NCBI GenBank assembly: GCA_964535295.1
Contig: CAZHUW010000067.1
Span: forward strand, 1-15,709
DNA from: SB21 sp964535295
Lineage (GTDB): Bacteria; CLD3; SB21
DNA: 15,709 bases
Reading direction: 5' to 3'
The translations under genes and the position numbers were made by a program. Shown piece by piece: positions 1-6,910 of this stretch; positions within the stretch are counted from its first letter, which is position 1, and every line of letters begins with the position of its first letter. Below the pieces are notes generated by a model. The model saw only the letters and a program-made list of their open reading frames with translations. It was not told where the DNA came from and made no database searches.

Positions 1-1372
1 AAAAATTAGCAAATATGTTATCTAGAATATCATCGCTTGAAATTTCTCCAACAACATCTGATAATGAGGCAATAGCGTTTCTAAGATCAAGCGTAACAAA
101 TTCAAAAGACATTCTATTAATTATAGAATGTTTTGCGCTGGCTAAATTGTCTAGACTTTTTTCAATTGCAATTTTGTGCCTTGTCCGAGATATCATAGGT
201 GAACTTAAGGACAAGTTATTTAAATATAAGTTGCTTATCACATTTTTGAGTTCTCCGATGCCATCAAGAGATTTTGCCGATATTTTGACAACATTTTGCG
301 TATTTACTAAATCATTAAGAAAATTTTTTTCGCCAAGGTCTTTTTTGTTTCCAACAAAAACGACTTTTATTGTCTTACTGTTGTTCATGGCGCCTCGAAT
401 GATGTCCATCACTTTTTTGTCATCATCATCTAGATCATTAGAAATGTCAAATAGAGCGACGATCAGATCGCTTGACATAATGTTTTCTTTTGAAAAATGG
501 ATCCCGTGAATTTCAACATCATCTGCCGTATCTCTAATACCAGCCGTATCAATGAATGTAAAGGGTATTCCATTAATATCTAAAGTTTCTTCTATATAAT
601 CTCGTGTAGTGCCAGGAATATGGCTAACAATGGCTCTGTTTTTTTTAAGAAGGGCGTTCAAAAGACTTGACTTACCAACATTGGGTTTCCCGAGAATTGA
701 GACTTTTGCTCCTTCGCGGATGACATGTCCAGTTTGGTACGTAAGAAGGAGTTTTGTTGTTCGGTCTTCGACGTCCGCAATGATTCGAATTACATTGTCG
801 CGGTCAATAGCAAGTAAATTCTCCTCAGCAAAATCAAGATCAATTTCGAGAAGAGAACATAACTGGATTAATTGAGTTCGCAAAACAGATATCTCGTCTC
901 TCAAGTTTCCCATGAATTGGGACATGGACGCCCTTCGTGCGCCATCGGTTTTAGCATGAATTAAATCAGCCACCGATTCAACTTGCGAAAGATCCATTTT
1001 ACCGTTTAAATAAGCAAGTTTTGTGAACTCACCCGGTTCCGCTAATCTGGCGCCTCGGGACAATACAAGATCCAAGACTTTTCTGGTATTGACGATACCT
1101 CCATGGCAATTGATTTCAACTGAATCAAATCCAGTATAGGTTCTGGGAGCCCTCATTATGCTGATTAGGACCGAATCTATAGTTTCATTGCTTTCAGGAT
1201 CTATCAAGTAACCATAATGTATGGAATTAGAGTCAGATTTAGACGGTATCGCAGATCCTACAAAAATGGAATCTGCAATTTCAAAAGAGGCTTTTCCAGT
1301 AATTCGCACTATGCTGATTGCGCCTAAACCTATAGGTGTTGATATTGCGGTTATAGTATCTTCGAAAAACAT
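1..1372 (-). CDS. mnmE: tRNA uridine-5-carboxymethylaminomethyl modification GTPase MnmE, 3' end cut by window
   Basis: With MnmG, MnmE installs the 5-carboxymethylaminomethyl group on the wobble uridine (U34) of certain tRNAs, in the cytoplasm. I translated 457 codons from the ATG at 1372. The N-terminal folate-binding domain comes first (about residues 1-118; CHGG at 90-92, EPGEFT near 112), then the helical domain, into which the G domain is inserted. The G domain shows G1 GKPNVGKS (228-235), GTTRD (254-258), G3 DTAG (275-278), G4 NKKD (342-345) and SAK (365-367). The helical domain resumes to DDILDNIFANF at the window edge. The family normally ends in a short Cys-containing tail (FCIGK-like), so only about four residues plus the stop are missing. 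The start lies one base after the yidC stop (TAA-C-ATG), which suggests translational coupling. I saw no frameshift. Identity is near certain. Confidence 0.97.
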   Translation of the reverse strand, partial: MFFEDTITAISTPIGLGAISIVRITGKASFEIADSIFVGSAIPSKSDSNSIHYGYLIDPESNETIDSVLISIMRAPRTYTGFDSVEINCHGGIVNTRKVLDLVLSRGARLAEPGEFTKLAYLNGKMDLSQVESVADLIHAKTDGARRASMSQFMGNLRDEISVLRTQLIQLCSLLEIDLDFAEENLLAIDRDNVIRIIADVEDRTTKLLLTYQTGHVIREGAKVSILGKPNVGKSSLLNALLKKNRAIVSHIPGTTRDYIEETLDINGIPFTFIDTAGIRDTADDVEIHGIHFSKENIMSSDLIVALFDISNDLDDDDKKVMDIIRGAMNNSKTIKVVFVGNKKDLGEKNFLNDLVNTQNVVKISAKSLDGIGELKNVISNLYLNNLSLSSPMISRTRHKIAIEKSLDNLASAKHSIINRMSFEFVTLDLRNAIASLSDVVGEISSDDILDNIFANF

Positions 1373-1373
1373 G

Positions 1374-3110
1374 TTATTTTATCAAATGTTTTGCCATCAA
1401 AAGCTGCTGAGCCATAGTAAGAACATTGAACATGGTCCAATATAATACTAAGCCGGAGGCAAAATTATTGAATAAGAAGAAAAACATGATTGGCATTCCG
1501 TACATCAGAAATTTTTGGTTGAATCGTTGTGCTGGGTCCGAATCGTCCACCGGTGTCATCGGTGCCACTTTTTGTTGTACGAAGGTTAAAACAGTCATGA
1601 CGATTGGCAACGGATTTACATGAAAATCACCGATCAAAGGCAACCCTGTATGGAGAATGGAAATCGTATCGGGAACGGAGAGGTCTTTTATCCATCCAAA
1701 AAACGGCGCTTGTCTTAAATCAAGAGACTCATTGAATACCTGATAAATCGGAAACAAAATTGGTAATTGAATGAACATGATGAGGCAACCTGAAAGAGGA
1801 TTGTATCCGACCTCTTTGTAGAGCTTCATCATTTCCTGCTGCATTTTTGATGGATTGTCTTTGTACTTTTTCTGGATCTCTTTTTGTCTTGGCATGACCT
1901 CTTTCATCTTTTGCATACCGACAAAACTCTTGTGCGTCAACGGGTAAAGGATAATACGCACGATCAATGCAAAAATAATGATCACCCAACCGTAGTTGGG
2001 AATCAAACCGTAGAGAAAATTGAAAGTATATAATATAGCTTTTGTAAGTGGGCGAATAATAGCCCATCCCCATTCCATGATGACGGTCAAATTCTCGTTA
2101 TATTGATTTAATGTGGAGAAGTCCATTGGGCCCAGATATAATTTGAATTTGTCTCTCTTATTGGACTCGAATTTCATGCTCATTGAGACAAGATATTCTT
2201 TATCATTAAGCACACCATTCTTTGTTACAGCCTCGCCTTTTATTCTGCAGCCGATCCCATCCTTTTCCTGCGGAATAATGAAAAGAACAAAGTATTTTGT
2301 ACGGGATGCAATCCATTTGGTCAAACCTGAGTACGAAACTTCCGATGAGTTTTCAGTAATATCGAATTCTTCTTTTTCTTCTCCCAATAAAGAATAAGAT
2401 TTAAAATAGGTAAGATCACCATGAAGATCTTTTTCGGTTGATAATAAACCAGTCAGCCACTGAAGCTGATATTCTGAGTTAATGATTTCATCGCCAAAAT
2501 TTTTGAATTCCACTTCAACGTCAAAATCATAACGATCCTTGTAAAAAGTATAAATTTGTTCAATGGAACGTGTCTGATCAAAGACGAGAGAATAGGTAAC
2601 TGACCATTTACCGATACTCTCTAAGTCAATAAAATTCTCTTGAATTGAACTTTTGAAAATCGCATCAGCTAAATTGATGACTTGATTATGATAATTAAAT
2701 GAGAAGTTGATGTTCTTTTTACCATCAACGAAATTGACTTTTTCACCGCTCCCATTCTTGTAATTTTCCAGGATCCATTCTTTAATAGCTCCTCCTGATC
2801 TATTAGATATTCTTGCTGTGAAAAGCTTACTTGAAATAGTAATAACCTTTTCTGAATCGTTGGTCCAAAACAAGGATGATGACGGCGTTGAGACTTCTTC
2901 TTTCCTGTTTTTTTCAATTACACTTTTCGCAATGATAGTTCCGGTATCGATTTTAGATGTAGCAGAGTTGATGGTGTCTATTCTAACAGTCGCACTGTCG
3001 GCAGTATATTTTACAACGACTGGTTCAGGCGAAATGAGTTTTGTATAAAAAGGCCATGCAATTATAATGATTGCGATTAGAATCATTCCGGCAACGGTTT
3101 TTTTGTCCAT
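1374..3110 (-). CDS. yidC: membrane protein insertase YidC (Oxa1 family)
   Basis: YidC inserts and folds inner-membrane proteins, alone or with SecYEG. The protein is 578 residues from the ATG at 3110. I chose this start because it gives the typical short N-terminus MDKKTVAG followed at once by a hydrophobic helix, and an AAGGAG lies 10 nt upstream; the frame stays open for 19 codons further, but those overlap yidD. Order: N-terminal membrane anchor (about residues 5-23), a large periplasmic beta-domain typical of Gram-negative YidC (about 50-330), then the conserved insertase core. The core includes FLYGLIPNYGW, the helix with the functional arginine (IIFALIVRIILYP), the charged cytoplasmic hairpin (QKEIQKKYKDNPSKMQQE), and later helices around CLIMFIQLPILFPIYQVF and VLYWTMFNVL. 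It lies between yidD (stop at 3112-3114) and mnmE (1 nt), in the usual order. Confidence 0.96.
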   Translation of the reverse strand: MDKKTVAGMILIAIIIIAWPFYTKLISPEPVVVKYTADSATVRIDTINSATSKIDTGTIIAKSVIEKNRKEEVSTPSSSLFWTNDSEKVITISSKLFTARISNRSGGAIKEWILENYKNGSGEKVNFVDGKKNINFSFNYHNQVINLADAIFKSSIQENFIDLESIGKWSVTYSLVFDQTRSIEQIYTFYKDRYDFDVEVEFKNFGDEIINSEYQLQWLTGLLSTEKDLHGDLTYFKSYSLLGEEKEEFDITENSSEVSYSGLTKWIASRTKYFVLFIIPQEKDGIGCRIKGEAVTKNGVLNDKEYLVSMSMKFESNKRDKFKLYLGPMDFSTLNQYNENLTVIMEWGWAIIRPLTKAILYTFNFLYGLIPNYGWVIIIFALIVRIILYPLTHKSFVGMQKMKEVMPRQKEIQKKYKDNPSKMQQEMMKLYKEVGYNPLSGCLIMFIQLPILFPIYQVFNESLDLRQAPFFGWIKDLSVPDTISILHTGLPLIGDFHVNPLPIVMTVLTFVQQKVAPMTPVDDSDPAQRFNQKFLMYGMPIMFFFLFNNFASGLVLYWTMFNVLTMAQQLLMAKHLIK

Positions 3111-3111
3111 G

Positions 3112-3372
3112 TTAATGAGACTCCTTACAAAATGAATGCTTATTTTCTTTTGACGGTACCGGGTCAAACCCGCCCGGGTGAAAGGGGTGGCACTTTAGAA
3201 TGCGTTTTGCTGATAACCAAATTCCACAAAATACCCCATGAATCCTGATAGCCTCTATTGAATATTGGGAGCACGATGGATGAAAACGGCAGGTGGACGG
3301 GAAAACAATCGAAAAGGTATATTGATATATTTTGATCAGAAGAATTAATATGTGACGAAAAACGAAACTCAT
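3112..3372 (-). CDS. yidD: membrane protein insertion efficiency factor YidD
   Basis: YidD is a small membrane-associated protein thought to assist YidC-dependent insertion. From the ATG at 3372 it is 86 residues, a usual family length. It shows the hallmark pattern: an amphipathic or hydrophobic start (ILILLIKIYQY), then CRFHPSCSQY, then EAIRIHG, KRILKCHPFHPGG and FDPVP. The three cysteines of the signature are present. The stop is 1 nt before the yidC start, so the two are probably coupled. The frame is open upstream to a GTG at 3459 that overlaps the end of rpmH, which would add 29 residues (MMKCNPVKFKISLKK...) without any YidD similarity that I recognise. No Shine-Dalgarno is well spaced for the ATG at 3372; a GGAGG is about 17 nt away. 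The start is therefore less certain than the identity. Confidence 0.93.
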   Translation of the reverse strand: MSFVFRHILILLIKIYQYTFSIVFPSTCRFHPSCSQYSIEAIRIHGVFCGIWLSAKRILKCHPFHPGGFDPVPSKENKHSFCKESH

Positions 3373-3445
3373 ATGAACTAATAAGGCTTCCTCCGATACG
3401 AAAGAAGCCTTAATTTTTTTAAGTGATATTTTAAACTTAACTGGA

Positions 3446-3592
3446 TTACATTTCATCACTTACAGACAGTTTTTTTCTTCCTTTAGCTCTTCTTGATGCG
3501 AGAACTCTTCTACCGCCCTTTGAATTCATTCTCTCTCTAAATCCGTGTTTATTCTTTCTTTTTCTCTTGCTCGGTTGATAAGTTCTTTTCAC
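3446..3592 (-). CDS. rpmH: 50S ribosomal protein bL34
   Basis: This is a large-subunit ribosomal protein of 48 residues. The translation starts MKRTYQPSKRKRKNKHGF and continues RERMNSKGGRRVLASRRAKGRKKLSVSDEM. This is the classic bL34 pattern, with the KRTYQPS start, the HGFRxRM core and the GRxVLxxRRxKGRKxLS end. The start is a GTG at 3592 preceded by AAGGAG with a 5-nt spacer, so it is well supported. It is the first gene of the leftward rpmH-yidD-yidC-mnmE cluster and is read from the promoter at 3685-3713. Unusually, the next gene is yidD rather than rnpA. Confidence 0.97.
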   Translation of the reverse strand: MKRTYQPSKRKRKNKHGFRERMNSKGGRRVLASRRAKGRKKLSVSDEM

Positions 3593-3661
3593 AACAGCTC
3601 CTTAATACTATCGAATAATTTATTGATTTATATTAACTTATAATTGAATCGTGTAGAATAA

Positions 3662-3678
3662 CCTAATATAAAATTAGG
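3662..3678. repeat. inverted repeat at predicted rpmH transcription start
   Basis: CCTAAT-ATAAA-ATTAGG is a perfect 6-bp inverted repeat with a 5-nt centre. It lies immediately downstream of the predicted rpmH -10 box. Part of it (ACCTAATATAAAA, 3661-3673) recurs at 3715-3727, just upstream of the -35 box, so the promoter is bracketed by two copies. Position and symmetry suggest an operator, but no regulator can be named. Confidence 0.45.
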
Positions 3679-3684
3679 GTAGCA

Positions 3685-3713
3685 AATTTAACATAATTGA
3701 TATGTAAAGTCAA
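3685..3713 (-). promoter_or_regulatory. sigma70-like promoter for rpmH cluster
   Basis: On the minus strand TTGACT (3713-3708) is followed, after exactly 17 nt, by TAAATT (3690-3685), a good match to a -35/-10 pair. It lies about 95 nt upstream of the rpmH GTG and points at it. Transcription would start near 3678, at the edge of the palindrome at 3662-3678. Confidence 0.6.
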
Positions 3714-3714
3714 G

Positions 3715-3727
3715 ACCTAATATAAAA
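3715..3727. repeat. second copy of 13-bp ACCTAATATAAAA repeat
   Basis: This is an exact direct repeat of 3661-3673, 54 bp away, directly adjoining the -35 element of the candidate rpmH promoter. Here the motif is not followed by the ATTAGG arm, so only the half-site is conserved. Confidence 0.45.
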
Positions 3728-3775
3728 AATTTTTACATTAAATGATAAAAAGGTTTATTGTAATAATATTAATGT

Positions 3776-3810
3776 TTTAAACAAAAGAACCTTGTTTGTT
3801 TTTGTTTAAA
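3776..3810. repeat. 11-bp inverted repeat (hairpin) in the origin region
   Basis: TTTAAACAAAA (3776-3786) and TTTTGTTTAAA (3800-3810) are perfect reverse complements separated by 13 nt. The arms are nearly all A/T, so it is a weak RNA hairpin. It does not follow a gene end, so it is more likely a DNA-level symmetry element in the origin or promoter region than a terminator. Confidence 0.5.
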
Positions 3811-3898
3811 TAATACTCTGATAAAAAAAAAGACTATTAATAAGTTACAAATAAATATAATGATATGACGGCTTAACATCCCCATTAATGATTTGTTC

Positions 3899-3926
3899 TT
3901 GACAATCAAGTTCGGATTCGTAAATT
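3899..3926 (+). promoter_or_regulatory. candidate distal dnaA promoter with downstream palindrome
   Basis: TTGACA (3899-3904), a 16-nt spacer and TAAATT (3921-3926) form a plausible sigma70-type promoter reading towards dnaA. The palindrome CTTAG-T-CTAAG (3930-3940) begins 3 nt after the -10 box, around the expected transcription start. Confidence 0.4.
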
Positions 3927-4020
3927 AGCCTTAGTCTAAGCACACAGATAAAGGTTGTTAATAAATTGTTAATTGTTAGTAATTTGTAATATTGTTGCTT
4001 ATTACAAGATGTTTGTGAAG

Positions 4021-4048
4021 TTGACAACACAGTAAAACCAGTTAATTT
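4021..4048 (+). promoter_or_regulatory. candidate proximal dnaA promoter overlapping a palindrome
   Basis: TTGACA (4021-4026) is followed after 16 nt by TAATTT (4043-4048). The perfect inverted repeat TAAGTC-A-GACTTA (4048-4060) starts at the last base of the -10 box. It would give a leader of roughly 120 nt ahead of dnaA. Spacing and hexamers are reasonable, but the region is AT-rich, so chance matches are possible. Confidence 0.4.
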
Positions 4049-4165
4049 AAGTCAGACTTAGATTATTATTTATTATACGTTTAGTTGTGCTATTTACAGT
4101 CTTATCTACTAATTTTTGAAAGTTGGATGAAGCAAAGCGTGATAATTTGGTTTCCCAACATAAAA

Positions 4166-4174
4166 TGTGAATAA
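4166..4174. promoter_or_regulatory. DnaA box abutting the dnaA start codon
   Basis: TGTGAATAA is the reverse complement of TTATTCACA and matches the DnaA-box consensus TTATNCACA exactly. It ends at the base before the TTG start of dnaA, where bound DnaA could block transcription elongation, or it may be one of the origin boxes. Confidence 0.55.
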
Positions 4175-5659
4175 TTGAAAAAAATCGAAATGATAGAGCC
4201 TCAAAGTCAAAATAATTTTGGTTTTACAGCATTTGCTTCTTCAGAAGTTAATATTGACCAGAAATCCATGGCAAAACCCGAACCGAATCCCAAAGAAATT
4301 TGGGACGATTGTTGTGAATTGATTAAAGGACAAATTTCTGGTCCAAGTTTTAGAACATGGATTAATCCCATTGAGCCGTTAAGAGTGGAAAACAATAAAT
4401 TGATAGTTTCAATTCCAAATCAGTTTTTTATTGAATGGCTTGAAGGCCGGTACAGTGAATTGATTCAATCATCTTTAAGGCAAGTTGTCAATGAAGGTTT
4501 TAGTATATCGTATGTTATCAAAGATTCTTCCGGTGTATTTGCTGGTGAAAAAACCCAATTAGGAAATGAAACCGCCAATCAGACACATTCGGTTTCAATT
4601 ACCGCTAAAACACCCGCGGATCGTTTTGAAACTTTCCTTAATGCCCGTTACACATTTGAAAGTTTTATTGAGGGTAACGGAAACAAATTTGCAAAAGCTG
4701 CTGCGCTTGCCGTTTCAGAAAAACCGGGACTTACATCTTTCAATCCTCTTGTAATATACGGCGGAGCCGGTATGGGAAAAACCCATTTGATTCAGGCAAT
4801 AGGAAATTATGTAAAAACCCACTATCCGACAAAAAAAATAGCTTACGTTACGAGTGAAAATTTCACAAATGACTTTGTAAGCGCAATTAGAAATGACAAA
4901 ATTCAGGAATTCAGCAAACTTTACAGAAATTTTGATCTTCTGATGGTTGACGACATTCAGTTTTTTGCCGATAAAGGAAAAACCCAAGAAGAGTTTTTCC
5001 ACACTTTCAATACTCTGCATCAAATGGGTAAGCAGATCGTTTTAACTTCCGATCGGCCCCCCAAAGAATTGAAACAAGTGGAAGAACGTCTTATTTCCCG
5101 TTTTCAATGGGGATTGGTTACCGATATTCAACCCCCAGATCTGGAAACACGCATTGCAATTCTTCAAAAGCGTAGCGAAGAAGACGGTGTTTACTTGCCG
5201 CCGGAAGTTTGCGAATTTGTTGCTATGAACATCACGGCCAACATACGTGAATTGGAAGGAGCTTTGATTAAATTGCTCGCTTATTCGTCGATAGCAAATA
5301 CCGAGCTGAATTTAGATCTTGCAAAATCGGTCCTGAAAGACACTATTGCTATAAAGAAAAAGAACCTTTCCATTGACATGATTCAAAAGACTGTTGCCGC
5401 TTATTATAATATTCCTGAAGACATGCTAAGAGCCAAAACGCGAAAAAAAGAAATCGTAGAAGCGCGGCAAATATGTATGTTCTTGACAAAAGAGATTTTG
5501 GGTTCCTCTCTAAAAACGATAGGATTGCATTTTGGCGGGCGGGATCATTCTACTGTAATATACGCATGCCGTTTGGTTGAAGAGTCAATGACATCCAATC
5601 CGAAGATTAAAGATGATGTGGAAACGATGAAACGAAAAATAGAGTTGGCGGGCTACTAA
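4175..5659 (+). CDS. dnaA: chromosomal replication initiator protein DnaA
   Basis: DnaA is the AAA+ ATPase that binds DnaA boxes and opens oriC. As called here (TTG at 4175) it has 494 residues. Domain I is recognisable at about 40-115 (EIWDDCCELI, FRTWINPIEPL), with a short linker to about 145. Domain III shows Walker A GGAGMGKT (196-203), Walker B LLMVDD (255-260), sensor 1 VLTSDRP (289-295), RLISRFQWGL with the arginine finger (305-314) and sensor 2 NIRELEGAL (356-364). Domain IV ends with the DNA-binding signature GGRDHSTV (454-461). The start is uncertain: TTG at 4175, ATG at 4190 and ATG at 4269 are in frame and none has a clear Shine-Dalgarno. The last would give the short N-terminus MAKPEPNPKEIW and still keeps domain I. 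A terminator follows at 5693. Confidence 0.97.
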   Translation: MKKIEMIEPQSQNNFGFTAFASSEVNIDQKSMAKPEPNPKEIWDDCCELIKGQISGPSFRTWINPIEPLRVENNKLIVSIPNQFFIEWLEGRYSELIQSSLRQVVNEGFSISYVIKDSSGVFAGEKTQLGNETANQTHSVSITAKTPADRFETFLNARYTFESFIEGNGNKFAKAAALAVSEKPGLTSFNPLVIYGGAGMGKTHLIQAIGNYVKTHYPTKKIAYVTSENFTNDFVSAIRNDKIQEFSKLYRNFDLLMVDDIQFFADKGKTQEEFFHTFNTLHQMGKQIVLTSDRPPKELKQVEERLISRFQWGLVTDIQPPDLETRIAILQKRSEEDGVYLPPEVCEFVAMNITANIRELEGALIKLLAYSSIANTELNLDLAKSVLKDTIAIKKKNLSIDMIQKTVAAYYNIPEDMLRAKTRKKEIVEARQICMFLTKEILGSSLKTIGLHFGGRDHSTVIYACRLVEESMTSNPKIKDDVETMKRKIELAGY

Positions 5660-5692
5660 GTTATTTCCTTTCACCTTCATATAAATTAATAG

Positions 5693-5716
5693 AGGGGCTT
5701 GAGTGATCGAGCCCCT
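5693..5716 (+). terminator. rho-independent terminator after dnaA
   Basis: AGGGGCTTGA (5693-5702) pairs with TCGAGCCCCT (5707-5716) across a GTGA loop, giving 10 pairs including one G-U, followed by TTATTATTTTTA. It lies 34 nt after the dnaA stop. It is also downstream of the convergent gene ending at 5760, but the T-run is weaker on that side. Confidence 0.85.
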
Positions 5717-5759
5717 TTATTATTTTTATGTCTGATAAGATGTTTTAAAAATAAAAGCA

Positions 5760-6122
5760 TTATTGTTGAAACGTCAGGAGCATTTTTACATATTTGCCCT
5801 TTTCCCCATCCACTTTAGCCGTAGCATTATATGGTTTTAACGCTTCGACAACCTGTTCGCTCACTGCGGGAAATTCGGTGTGTGTGGTGAATGCGGTAAA
5901 ACCCAAAAGATAACCGTTGCCTCCCGCATTGAGCGATATCTGCATTGGCTGATCTGTCATTTGACTGATGTAATTGATGGCATAATTGATCACTTTCACC
6001 AGCGGTTTGTAATCCTCCACTTCCAACCTGCAGTCAAACTCCAATGCAAGATTTGCATTCATTTCTTTTTTTTCTTTGATCATCATGATCAGATCGCGCA
6101 AATCGATCACTTCTTTTTCCAT
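5760..6122 (-). CDS. hypothetical protein, possible degenerate histidine-kinase-type ATPase fold
   Basis: This is a 120-residue protein with no signal peptide or membrane segment. I do not recognise it by family. A charged helix (residues 1-22) is followed by an alpha/beta pattern. LVKVINYAINYI (about 41-52) recalls the N-box helix of GHKL/histidine-kinase ATPase domains, followed by strands MQISLNAG and YLLGFTAFT. The C-terminus, PYNATAKVDGEKGKYVKMLLTF, resembles the last two strands of such domains, where a glycine-rich LGLS-type box would normally precede. No intact G1 (DxGxG) or G2 box is visible, so nucleotide binding is unlikely. This is inference from pattern only. The ATG at 6122 has a weak AAAGGG 4 nt upstream. 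It converges on dnaA and lies 59 nt after the membrane protein gene, possibly in the same transcript. Confidence 0.7.
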   Translation of the reverse strand: MEKEVIDLRDLIMMIKEKKEMNANLALEFDCRLEVEDYKPLVKVINYAINYISQMTDQPMQISLNAGGNGYLLGFTAFTTHTEFPAVSEQVVEALKPYNATAKVDGEKGKYVKMLLTFQQ

Positions 6123-6181
6123 ATAACCCTTTCTTTTTGGAAAGCGGAAGATTAATAATGGGTATTATTACAACAACGAAA

Positions 6182-6838
6182 TCATTGATTTATTGAAATT
6201 CGATGCCGATCCACCCAAAATGCCCAAAAAATAAATAACCAGGAAGCATTTCCGGCAACAGCGATTGTAAACTCATCCGGCGGCGGCGGCCCGAATATAT
6301 TGCCCAGATAGATCCCAAAAAGGGATAGAATGAGCCACCAAAACCCATAGGATCCGATTCTATCTTTGGGTGAAGTTGTCCGCAAATATATAAAAGTTCC
6401 AAAAGCAAACAATGAAATTTCTACCGCCAATGTTCCTATTATTGAGTTCCACAAACCTAACCCAAAATGAATATTGTGTCCAAAAGCAAGAGGCAGGTCG
6501 GGTCGATGTGTAAGAAAGTCGAGTATCCAATGGCTGAAAACGCACAGCCCGGTAACTAGTGAGTTTTTAAGGCTACGACTAAAAGCGAAATAAATCAAAG
6601 AAAAGTTAAAAGACCAGATGAGGTTAGCTACTAAACTATGAGTAAGCGGAAAATCATAAAAATCAAGAGGAGTAACAGCGGTGTTGCCGGGATCTATCCG
6701 GACGTGTTCAAATCCCAATAACAGGAAAACAGGCCAAAGCATATCAACAAGCTGTGCAGAAAGAAACAACATTCCTAACGATACTTTTGGAGCAGTTTTT
6801 TTTGCCGCAAGGGCTACGGCATAGTGGCCGATGAACAT
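6182..6838 (-). CDS. multi-pass membrane protein, metal-dependent hydrolase-like (YdjM-type)
   Basis: This 218-residue inner-membrane protein has about six hydrophobic segments. Conserved-looking polar residues sit in or next to them: GHYAVALAAK (4-13), QLVDMLWP (29-36), FPLTHSL (about 63-69) and SHWILDFLTHRPDLPL (about 102-117). The spacing of GH..., D..., THS and SHxxxDxxTH resembles the membrane-bound, predicted metal-dependent hydrolases of the YdjM class, where His and Asp residues would bind metal. The assignment is by motif resemblance and I cannot verify the family. The ATG at 6838 has only a weak GAG upstream. It is flanked by the kinase gene (72 nt) and the small hypothetical gene (59 nt), all on the same strand. 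Substrate unknown. Confidence 0.75.
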   Translation of the reverse strand: MFIGHYAVALAAKKTAPKVSLGMLFLSAQLVDMLWPVFLLLGFEHVRIDPGNTAVTPLDFYDFPLTHSLVANLIWSFNFSLIYFAFSRSLKNSLVTGLCVFSHWILDFLTHRPDLPLAFGHNIHFGLGLWNSIIGTLAVEISLFAFGTFIYLRTTSPKDRIGSYGFWWLILSLFGIYLGNIFGPPPPDEFTIAVAGNASWLFIFWAFWVDRHRISINQ

Positions 6839-6910
6839 GTTTAGTCTCGGGGAAAAAGTATTAAAATATATACAATTAAGATGAAAGTTTAGTCGAATCC
6901 GGTGGGATCA

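Larger units (their letters stand above)
3593..4174. other. putative oriC / dnaA-rpmH intergenic control region
   Basis: This 582-bp stretch between the divergent rpmH and dnaA genes has no credible ORF and is far more AT-rich than its surroundings. It contains one exact DnaA-box match (TGTGAATAA, 4166-4174), a one-mismatch box (TGTTAATAA, 3956-3964) and a weaker one (TTATCTACT, about 4102-4110). It also holds an AT-rich TTGTTA-rich tract (3954-3998) that could serve as an unwinding element, several palindromes, and candidate promoters in both directions. A gene-free AT-rich region next to dnaA and rpmH is a common bacterial origin location. The number of perfect DnaA boxes is low, so it may instead be only the dnaA/rpmH regulatory region. 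Confidence 0.55.

Noticed and set aside
1729..2073. 114-codon open frame within yidC in another frame
   Set aside because: It is a shadow of the conserved YidC core, which reads without interruption.
3845..4030. 61-codon minus-strand open frame in the dnaA upstream region
   Set aside because: The region is AT-rich with promoters and palindromes; the frame has no recognisable protein or Shine-Dalgarno and is short enough to be chance.
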